Virus record (IMG/VR): IMGVR_UViG_3300032829_000002
Span: 56,083-120,082 of that record
DNA: 64,000 nt
Source: a virus
Strand: one strand, 5' to 3'
The position numbers and the translations under genes were made by a program. Below the pieces are notes generated by a model, which was given only the letters and a program-made list of their open reading frames with translations, did not search any database and was not told where the DNA came from. This document shows, one piece after another, positions 58,311 to 64,000 of this stretch; the stretch's first letter is position 1; each line of letters starts with the position of its first letter.

Positions 58311-59321
58311 ATGCCCGAGTGGATTCACGAGCGCGCTGAGCATCTGCTCGCCAAGAACCCCGACATGAAGAAGTCGACGGCGTTCGCGGTTGCGACGCAG
58401 CAGTCGCATGCGCTCGGCAAGACCCCGAAGGGGTATGGTACTGCAAAGGGCAAGCAGACGGCGAAGGCCAAGTACGACACGCCGAAGGACGACGTGAAGG
58501 CCGCCAACCCTGGCGGTCTGAAGACGCCCAAGCTGAAGGAGTCTGGGTGGCTTGGAGACGCGGCGGAGAGCGTGAAGCGCGTTCTGACGACGCCCATTCC
58601 CGGCACGCCGGAGATCTTTCCTCGAGCTGCGGTGGAGACCGCCACGAGGGCAGGCAACGTGATGAAGAAAGCGCCCCTTGGGCGGCCGATGGGAGGCAGT
58701 TTCGTGACCAAGAGAGCAAGCGAACGCATGAAGGCCGCCTACGAGAAGATCGCAGGCACTCCTCCGCCGCTCCCGGCGGCTGCTCGAGCAGCAGCCAAAG
58801 CTACTCCGACGATCGCCAAGGCCCTTCCGAAGCCGAAGCTGTACGGCGAGGAAGGCTTTCAGGCGCTCATGGAAGGCGCGCGCGCCGCCAAGAGCAACCC
58901 GTTCGCAGCGATGAAGCTCAGCATGAAGCTCGCTGCCGAGAAGGCGGACATCGAGACCAAGGGTTCGCTCGAGCAGAACGTCGAGACCCCGCAGAAGGGG
59001 ACCGAGCACAGCCAGCAGGGCGCCGGCGAGCAGAAGGGTGTTCCGACCGAGGGGTACCACTGGGGACAGGACCCCTTCAACGGCAAGCCGGGGATCGGCA
59101 ATCGCAAGGACGCGTACGAGGTCTTCACCGACGGCGCCGAGCAGATCAACGTCGCGGACAACCACGACCTGCTGCATCGCATATTCACGAACATGGGGCC
59201 TGCATCCGACGCAGCGAAGGCTACGATCGAGCAGAACTTCTCGGGCGGTCGCCGCGGGCACTACGTGACGCACGCACAGACCTTGCTCGAGAAGGTTCGC
59301 AGCGTCGCTGGCCGCGCGTAG
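58311..59321 (+). CDS. Virion protein with ATQQSHALGKTP-type N-terminus
   Basis: The 336-residue protein starts PEWIHERAEHLLAKNP, then STAFAVATQQSHALGKTPKG, a pattern that I recall as common in uncultivated phage proteins of unknown function. A basic Lys-rich region, EKIAG and other Lys-x-Ala motifs, and a helical C-terminal domain (KDAYEVFTDGAEQI; YVTHAQTLLEKVRS) follow. It is probably a virion component and sits directly before the sigma factor gene. Confidence 0.68.
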   Translation: MPEWIHERAEHLLAKNPDMKKSTAFAVATQQSHALGKTPKGYGTAKGKQTAKAKYDTPKDDVKAANPGGLKTPKLKESGWLGDAAESVKRVLTTPIPGTPEIFPRAAVETATRAGNVMKKAPLGRPMGGSFVTKRASERMKAAYEKIAGTPPPLPAAARAAAKATPTIAKALPKPKLYGEEGFQALMEGARAAKSNPFAAMKLSMKLAAEKADIETKGSLEQNVETPQKGTEHSQQGAGEQKGVPTEGYHWGQDPFNGKPGIGNRKDAYEVFTDGAEQINVADNHDLLHRIFTNMGPASDAAKATIEQNFSGGRRGHYVTHAQTLLEKVRSVAGRA

Positions 59322-59340
59322 CAACAACGGAAGTCGGGAC

Positions 59341-59362
59341 GGGATAAGAGGCCCGAAGGAGG
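59341..59362 (+). promoter_or_regulatory. ATAAGAG promoter element and AAGGAGG before the sigma gene
   Basis: The sequence GGGATAAGAGGCCCGAAGGAGG lies 5 bases before the GTG at 59368. It is the only plus-strand copy found of the element that precedes the minus-strand cassettes, and it has the same spacing to the ribosome site. Confidence 0.68.
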
Positions 59363-59367
59363 TTCTT

Positions 59368-60114
59368 GTGTCCAACCCGATTGACGAGCTGCTCGAAGAG
59401 AAGAAGAAGACGGCAGCAGTTCGCGCAGCTCGAGATCTTGATCTCTGGAGCAAGTGGAATGAGAGCGGGCGCAAGCCTGAGCATCTCGAGCCCTTGCTCG
59501 ACGCATACCAGCCGCTGATCAACAGCAAGGTCCGCGAGTGGACTCCTCCGCTCATCACGCCGAGTGCGATGGAGGCGGAGATCACCGGCCACGTCATCCA
59601 AGCCTTCCAGACGTACAACCCGCAGAGAGGCGCTGCGCTCAACACGCACGTGCAGCACCGCATTCAGAAGGCGAAGCGGTACATGGTCAAGTACCAGAAC
59701 CGCGCGTACATCCCCGAGAGTCCGGCGTACCAGATCGGCAACTTGCAGCGAGCGCACGGTGCGTTGACGGACGACCTTGGGCGAGCACCGACCGCACAGG
59801 AAATCGCCGAGTACGTAGGCATCCCCGTGCGCAAAGTAGTACAGATTCAGAAGTCGATTCGCAAAGACATCCCGAGCTCTGCACTCGAGAGTGACCCGAT
59901 GCCTCGTTTCGGATCGAGAGAGCAAGAAGTTCTGTCCCTTCTTCCGAGCGTGCTCACGCCCGAAGAAAAGCAGGTCTTCGACCTCGTGTACCACCCCGAC
60001 ACGAGTAAGCGGGTGGTTTCGACTTCGGCCATCGCCAAGAAGATCGGTAAGAACGCCTCTCAGGTGAGCCGGCTCAAGTCGAGCATCATAGAGAAGACCA
60101 AGCAGTACCTCTGA
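59368..60114 (+). CDS. Sigma-70-family RNA polymerase sigma factor
   Basis: The 248-residue protein redirects host RNA polymerase to phage promoters. Region 2 lies at about residues 40-110 (HVIQAFQTYNPQRGAALNTH), region 3 at about 125-170, and region 4 with a recognition HTH at about 197-248 (STSAIAKKIGKNASQVSRLK). Region 1 is absent, as in small alternative sigmas. GTG 59368 has AAGGAGG 5 bases upstream. The ATAAGAG element above it suggests autoregulation. A strong terminator follows. Confidence 0.88.
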   Translation: MSNPIDELLEEKKKTAAVRAARDLDLWSKWNESGRKPEHLEPLLDAYQPLINSKVREWTPPLITPSAMEAEITGHVIQAFQTYNPQRGAALNTHVQHRIQKAKRYMVKYQNRAYIPESPAYQIGNLQRAHGALTDDLGRAPTAQEIAEYVGIPVRKVVQIQKSIRKDIPSSALESDPMPRFGSREQEVLSLLPSVLTPEEKQVFDLVYHPDTSKRVVSTSAIAKKIGKNASQVSRLKSSIIEKTKQYL

Positions 60115-60135
60115 GCTGCGTCAGAGGAAGACTTC

Positions 60136-60167
60136 AAGGCTCGGCCTCGGCCGGGCCTTTTTCTTTT
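60136..60167 (+). terminator. Rho-independent terminator after the sigma gene
   Basis: A GC-rich stem (AAGGCTCGG/CCGGGCCTT, one G-U pair, 60136-60159) is followed by TTTTTCTTTT. It ends the long operon that starts at the tape measure gene. Confidence 0.88.
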
Positions 60168-60176
60168 GGAGGGCAG

Positions 60177-60728
60177 ATGCAGCGACGCTATCGAGAAGTT
60201 CCTAAAGAGGAGCGTGTCATTCGAGTCAAATGCGCGCGGGCACAGCACGAGATCTTCGTTTCTGAAAGAGGTCGCGTTCGGTTCTTGAGCCATTCCTGCG
60301 TTTCGCCGCAGGTCCTGTTGCAAGAGGGGTACATGCGTAACTTGGACGAGCGCGGGTGCTACCTCTTTGCAAAGCTGCTTCTTCGAAAGGTCTCGAACGA
60401 TTGGTCATACCACGCCGGAGACTTCGTGAAGGTCAAAGCACGTCGAACATTCGAGCTACGCTCTCTTCACAACGCAGGCATCGACGAGGTCGCCGCCGGA
60501 CTCTTTTTCAATGACGCGTACAAAAGAAGATCGGAGCGGATCAAGGAGCGGGAGTACATCGACGACTATCCGGAGCCCTTTCATCGGATGCCACTGCAAC
60601 GAATCGAACGTATCTACTCATGCATTCGAGCCGAGCAAACGAGGAAACTGCGTCGGGTTCGAGACTCGCTGAAACTCGCGGGGTTCCAGCCGCGCGAATC
60701 ATGGGAGCTTCCTTCGTACCGTCGTTGA
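60177..60728 (+). CDS. Unknown basic protein
   Basis: The 183-residue protein is rich in Arg, Lys, Leu and Tyr with a beta-rich first half and a helical C-terminus (RIERIYSCIRAEQTRKLRRV). It has TGGAGG upstream of the ATG. The basic charge may mean RNA or DNA contact. No family is recognised; it opens a new operon after the terminator. Confidence 0.66.
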   Translation: MQRRYREVPKEERVIRVKCARAQHEIFVSERGRVRFLSHSCVSPQVLLQEGYMRNLDERGCYLFAKLLLRKVSNDWSYHAGDFVKVKARRTFELRSLHNAGIDEVAAGLFFNDAYKRRSERIKEREYIDDYPEPFHRMPLQRIERIYSCIRAEQTRKLRRVRDSLKLAGFQPRESWELPSYRR

Positions 60729-60743
60729 GGTAGACTTCTCGCG

Positions 60744-60956
60744 ATGGCTTCGCAAGCAGAGCGAGATCAACGCCTCGACCAACTCGTACAGCTCACGCAG
60801 CAGTGGTCGCAGCAGCGACAGAAGGAGTTGAACGACCGCGTCACACAACTCACGCGCATGCTACAAGGGCGTGGGCTTGGCCAACTGATCGATGCACAGC
60901 AGCAAGCCGTGACGGCTCTTGCCGTCACCGAGATCGACAACTTTCTCGCAGGGTGA
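60744..60956 (+). CDS. Small helical protein
   Basis: The 70-residue, Gln-rich helical protein (LDQLVQLTQQWSQQRQKEL) has a weak ribosome site. It lies three bases before the next start. It probably forms a coiled coil; role unknown. Confidence 0.62.
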   Translation: MASQAERDQRLDQLVQLTQQWSQQRQKELNDRVTQLTRMLQGRGLGQLIDAQQQAVTALAVTEIDNFLAG

Positions 60957-60959
60957 TTC

Positions 60960-61271
60960 ATGGAAGAGATCAAGCAGAACGGCGTGGCTCCTGTTCCGGA
61001 GAAGGTCGAGACGGCCGCTCCGACGAACGTGCGCACCGTGGGTGCGATGACGGAGATGGAACGTCTTCGCGTGGAGAACGTTTCGCTCCGCGCCGAGAAC
61101 CTCATGCTTCGCAAGGAGCGCATGAAGAAAGACGCCGACGCGATTCAGAGCGAAGAGGAGAAGATCCAGAAAGAGATCTTCGAGCTTCGCGGTCTGGTCG
61201 CCGCGCGCCTCGGCGTGCAGCCGGACAAGGTCCGTTTCCGTCGTGATGGTATGGTCGAGGAGGTGATCTGA
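60960..61271 (+). CDS. Small coiled-coil protein
   Basis: The 103-residue protein has a Pro/Glu-rich start and a long leucine-rich coiled coil (VENVSLRAENLMLRKERM). It is in the same operon as the small helical gene before it, and the two might form a complex. No family is recognised. Confidence 0.65.
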   Translation: MEEIKQNGVAPVPEKVETAAPTNVRTVGAMTEMERLRVENVSLRAENLMLRKERMKKDADAIQSEEEKIQKEIFELRGLVAARLGVQPDKVRFRRDGMVEEVI

Positions 61272-61272
61272 A

Positions 61273-62277
61273 ATGACGACGATCGTAGGTCAGGCCGTTC
61301 AGCTACAGCTTCGGGCCGTTCAGGCGGACTGGGCCGGGCTCTTCGATCGTCTTCAGGTCTGGCGGAGCACCTCGGGTGCCGATGGCCCGTACGTGGAGCT
61401 CACTGCTCCTACGTGGCTCGGTGCTCGAGTGCCCGCCGACGTAGTCGGTGACCCTCCTTCTAGCCCTCCTTCAGGTCCGAGTGCCTTTGTCGTCGGCATG
61501 ACGGCCTCTTTTCTCATCGACGAGACGACGCATATCGACGTCACGTTCACCGGTTCGAATCCGATCACTCGGTCACAAGCGGCCTCGCAGATCGTGGCAC
61601 AGAGCCGTGGGATGCTGACCAGCTTCGTCACGATGGATGGGCGGCTCGTCGTACAGTCCGTCGAGGCTGGCAACAAGGCCATCCTGCGCGTGCTCGCCAC
61701 CGATGCTGCCGCGCTGCTCGGACTTCCGACGACGGACCCCGCTTGGGCGAACTACGGCAAAGACGCTCGCATCGTTCTTCGCCCCGAGCAGGAGCTCTAC
61801 CCCTTCGTCGATTGGCACAGCGGTTCGGGCTACTTCTACAAGACACGCTTCTCGAGTGACATCGACAACACGGTCAGCGACTTCTCGTTGCCGTTCACAC
61901 TCACCACCGGTGGGAGCATCGATCCCTCTTCCCTCGTTCTTGGAACAGTCGACCTCGTCGACGTGCAAGGCCGCGCCGTGCAGAACAGGGAGGTGACCGT
62001 CTACTCCAAGTTCCAGGGTAACGTAATCAACGGACGTGTGATGACGTCGACGGATGCGCGCGTAGTCACGGATGCGGACGGTCATGCAGAGTTCCTGCTG
62101 GTCCGTGGTGCGCAGGTGACCGTGTCCGTTGCAGGAACGCAGCTCGCGAGAGACTTGACCGTTCCGACGGACCCGACGATCACGTCCTTCAATCTGCTCG
62201 ACCCCTCCGTCGGTAGCGACGATGTCTTCGTCGTGCAGGTTCCGAACATCGACTTCGCGGTGAGACGATCACTGTGA
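61273..62277 (+). CDS. Baseplate/adhesion protein with a sheath-like beta module
   Basis: The 334-residue protein has an FN3-like beginning (residues about 10-60), the sheath-type module (about 80-165; SQIVAQSRGMLTSFV, then GRLVVQSVEAGN, then AALLGLPTTD) and beta strands to the end. It probably belongs to the baseplate or tail fibres. Its stop overlaps the next gene by 4 bases. Membership of a known family is not claimed. Confidence 0.7.
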   Translation: MTTIVGQAVQLQLRAVQADWAGLFDRLQVWRSTSGADGPYVELTAPTWLGARVPADVVGDPPSSPPSGPSAFVVGMTASFLIDETTHIDVTFTGSNPITRSQAASQIVAQSRGMLTSFVTMDGRLVVQSVEAGNKAILRVLATDAAALLGLPTTDPAWANYGKDARIVLRPEQELYPFVDWHSGSGYFYKTRFSSDIDNTVSDFSLPFTLTTGGSIDPSSLVLGTVDLVDVQGRAVQNREVTVYSKFQGNVINGRVMTSTDARVVTDADGHAEFLLVRGAQVTVSVAGTQLARDLTVPTDPTITSFNLLDPSVGSDDVFVVQVPNIDFAVRRSL

Positions 62278-62513
62278 GCGACGTCTTCATCTTCTATCCC
62301 AACAGGCAGCCGGACGGGCAGTCCTTCGCCTTTCACCGGCTGGCCCATGTTCCTGGAAAGGACCTCGCGAAGTACCTGCGAGATGTGCGGTTGGTCGGGC
62401 TTCGATCGCGCTCGCGCTGTACGCTTGACGGCAGCTCTGTCGTTCTTCGTCTCAGCTACATCCCCAAGCCTGGCGATCGAATCGTTCTTCGTACTGCGAG
62501 AGGCATGTCATGA
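62274..62513 (+). CDS. Unknown small basic beta protein
   Basis: The 79-residue protein is basic and beta-rich (RCTLDGSSVVLRLSYIPKPG). GTG 62274 overlaps the previous TGA, and its own stop overlaps the next ATG. It may be a baseplate accessory protein. No match. Confidence 0.64.
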   Translation: MSDVFIFYPNRQPDGQSFAFHRLAHVPGKDLAKYLRDVRLVGLRSRSRCTLDGSSVVLRLSYIPKPGDRIVLRTARGMS

Positions 62514-63394
62514 GCGTCGAGTCCGTAGATTTCTACCTTGTGGACAACACACCGTTCGCAGCACCCATCTCGGGCGTCGTGGTCAAGGTCTACAGCCAAG
62601 ACGGCAAGCAGGTCTTCGGACAGCAGACCACGGATGCGAATGGGCTCGCCGCGTTCTTGTTGCCGTCCGACACGACCTTTCAGGTGCGCTTCTACAAGCA
62701 GCAGGTGAACATCAAGAACCCGCAGTTCATCCAGGTGCTCGAGGCGCCTGCGACGAACGCATTCACTGTTGTCGGGGAGCCCTTCCAAGCGCCGACGTCG
62801 ACAGATCCACGCCTCTGCATGTGCTACGGCTTCTTCCGCACCGTCGCCGGAGGACCTGCGCAGAATCTCGACTGCCACATCATCGCGCAGTTCAACCCGT
62901 TGCTGCTCGATGGCGCTGGAGTTCTCACTGAACGCGTGATCGAACGAACGGACGAGCACGGGTACTTGCAGGTTCCCCTCATCCGCAACGGTCAGTACCT
63001 CGTTACGATCCAAGGCTTCGAGGACGTGCAACGCGTCATCTCCGTACCCGACGCACTCAACGCCAATCTGCCCGACCTGCTCTTCCCGGTCGTCGGCGCC
63101 GTGACGTTCGATCCGGTGGGACCCTTCACGATTCAAGTCGGCGTCGACTTCGTGACCACACCGACCGTGGTTGCTACTGACGGAGAGATCCTCGCCGGCG
63201 TCGCAGGAGGGGACGTCCAGTGGTCGACGGACGATCCCACGATCGCAGCCGTCATTCCATCGGCGACAACGCTTACGCTGCGTGGATTCAAGCCAGGTAC
63301 GACGAATCTGCGAGCGGTGCGCTTCAACACGAGCATCGTGCGCTACCCCGATCCTGGGATTCAAGGCGTCCCGCTCGCCATCACCGTCCAATGA
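62510..63394 (+). CDS. Tail adhesion protein with carboxypeptidase-regulatory-like and Ig-like domains
   Basis: The 294-residue protein has two beta modules. The first (about residues 5-85; GVVVKVYSQDGKQVFGQQTT) resembles carboxypeptidase-regulatory/prealbumin-like folds; the C-terminal one (about 215-290; QWSTDDPTIAAVIPSA, LRGFKPGTTNLRA) resembles bacterial Ig-like group 2. Such modules usually sit on tail spikes or fibres and bind the cell surface. It is coupled to both neighbours. Confidence 0.75.
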   Translation: MSVESVDFYLVDNTPFAAPISGVVVKVYSQDGKQVFGQQTTDANGLAAFLLPSDTTFQVRFYKQQVNIKNPQFIQVLEAPATNAFTVVGEPFQAPTSTDPRLCMCYGFFRTVAGGPAQNLDCHIIAQFNPLLLDGAGVLTERVIERTDEHGYLQVPLIRNGQYLVTIQGFEDVQRVISVPDALNANLPDLLFPVVGAVTFDPVGPFTIQVGVDFVTTPTVVATDGEILAGVAGGDVQWSTDDPTIAAVIPSATTLTLRGFKPGTTNLRAVRFNTSIVRYPDPGIQGVPLAITVQ

Positions 63395-63828
63395 ACGATC
63401 GCGTACTGGAAGGAGTGAACTGCCGGGTACTCCTTTTGGAGATCGTCCGGCGGGCGGCTTACGACTGGGTTCTCTACCGCAACAGTCGACGACTCGAGAA
63501 CCGCAAGCTCGCGCACGAGGCGTACACGTGGCTCTTCGTCGAAGCTCCCGGACATCCGCACTGGCAGCAGCGTAAAACCGACGGCTACGAGGCGTTCTCC
63601 TTCATCAGCATCTGCGAAACTCTGGGGCTCGATCTGGAAGAAGTGCGTGCGCGCCTGCGCACGATCACCGCACGAGACATTCAGACGCTTGGGCGCCCTC
63701 CCACGCGCCGGCGGCTGCCTCCTCCGCGCACGGAGTCCGACTATCTCGAGTCCATCAAGGTTGATACGAACGGGCAGCGTGGATTGGCAGCGCTTCTCGA
63801 CGCCGGCGATATCGTCTCGCTCGAGTAG
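63391..63828 (+). CDS. Conserved phage-type helical protein of unknown role
   Basis: The 145-residue protein has the pattern LLEIVRRAAYDWVLYRNSRR, then AYTWLFVEAPGHP and FISICETLGLDLEEVRARLR, seen in many tailed-phage proteins of unknown function. It is helical with a basic C-terminus. ATG 63391 overlaps the previous stop (ATGA). Its function is unknown; operon position suggests a tail or regulatory part. Confidence 0.72.
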   Translation: MNDRVLEGVNCRVLLLEIVRRAAYDWVLYRNSRRLENRKLAHEAYTWLFVEAPGHPHWQQRKTDGYEAFSFISICETLGLDLEEVRARLRTITARDIQTLGRPPTRRRLPPPRTESDYLESIKVDTNGQRGLAALLDAGDIVSLE

Positions 63829-63890
63829 CAACTTGTGCGTACGACAGGGAAAAAGAGCCTCGGGAGCGCTTGCTCCTAAAGGAGGCATCC

Positions 63891-64000
63891 ATGGGTTCGC
63901 ACTACTACGCGTCCGACCTGAAGTTCTTTCTTCCGGTCGACAAGCACGCCGAGGCGCTGGAGCGCTTTCAGAAATGGCGCAAAGAGAAAGACGATGACCG
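63891..64000 (+). CDS. Start of an unrecognised protein (3' truncated by window)
   Basis: ATG 63891 has AAAGGAGG about 5 bases upstream and the frame stays open to the window end (36 codons seen). The N-terminus is SHYYASDLKFFLPVDKHAEA, followed by a basic helix. Nothing more can be said. Confidence 0.65.
   Translation, partial: MGSHYYASDLKFFLPVDKHAEALERFQKWRKEKDDD

Noticed and set aside
61540-61580. GGTTCGAATCC, similar to a tRNA T-arm
   Set aside because: It lies inside a coding frame and there are no matching acceptor, D or anticodon stems around it.
1-64000. CRISPR arrays, integrase, attachment sites or insertion sequences
   Set aside because: No spaced direct repeats, recombinase motifs or terminal inverted repeats were found on either strand.

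Overview
The window is one contiguous block of the virion-structure region of a large contractile-tailed double-stranded DNA phage (myovirus). The evidence is a terminase large subunit, a capsid-maturation protease with candidate scaffold and major capsid genes, a tail sheath and tail tube pair, a tail assembly chaperone with an apparent -1 frameshift, a 1206-residue tape measure protein and large baseplate proteins. The DNA is G+C-rich by eye (about 60 percent, an estimate). A Gram-negative host is suggested by a phage-encoded lipoprotein with a classical lipobox; a myxobacterial-type host is only a guess. There is no integrase, no recognisable portal gene and no tRNA or CRISPR array in the window.

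Layout. 0-3.5 kb: end of an upstream gene, a small unknown gene, terminase, and two minus-strand genes flanking the terminase (one an HTH regulator). 3.5-11.3 kb: head module (internal proteins, protease, a His/Lys/Glu-rich candidate scaffold, a decoration candidate, the major capsid protein) closed by a strong terminator. 11.4-19.6 kb: neck/connector-like and large virion proteins, including an 844-residue protein with an N-terminal ferritin-like domain and a gene pair joined by a candidate -1 frameshift at CCCAAAA. 19.6-26.2 kb: HNH endonuclease, sheath, tube and small tail genes. 26.2-28.4 kb: minus-strand accessory genes (dual-specificity phosphatase, frameshifted HAD nucleotidase). 28.5-29.8 kb: holin candidate and endolysin. 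30-42.2 kb: a tightly overlapping run of small genes, many with four-cysteine zinc-ribbon patterns, a GroES-like co-chaperonin, and the frameshifted tail assembly chaperone. 42.2-46.9 kb: a mostly minus-strand island of single-gene cassettes, most with their own ATAAGAA-type promoter element, AAGGAGG ribosome site and terminator, including a collagen-like lipoprotein. 46.9-64 kb: tape measure, baseplate and hub proteins, a run of genes sharing an N-terminal tag, a sigma-70-family factor, and adhesion/baseplate proteins with Ig-like modules.

How it fits together. Most plus-strand genes overlap by 1-4 bases (ATGA or GTGA junctions), so they are translated as long coupled operons punctuated by three clear plus-strand terminators (11.39, 34.05 and 60.17 kb). 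The sigma factor gene carries the same ATAAGA-type element that precedes the minus-strand cassettes, which suggests that it drives its own gene and the cassettes. The most unusual features are the ferritin-like virion protein, two candidate -1 frameshift sites, the short N-terminal tags repeated on otherwise unrelated virion proteins, the ATAAGAA/sigma regulon and the collagen-like lipoprotein.
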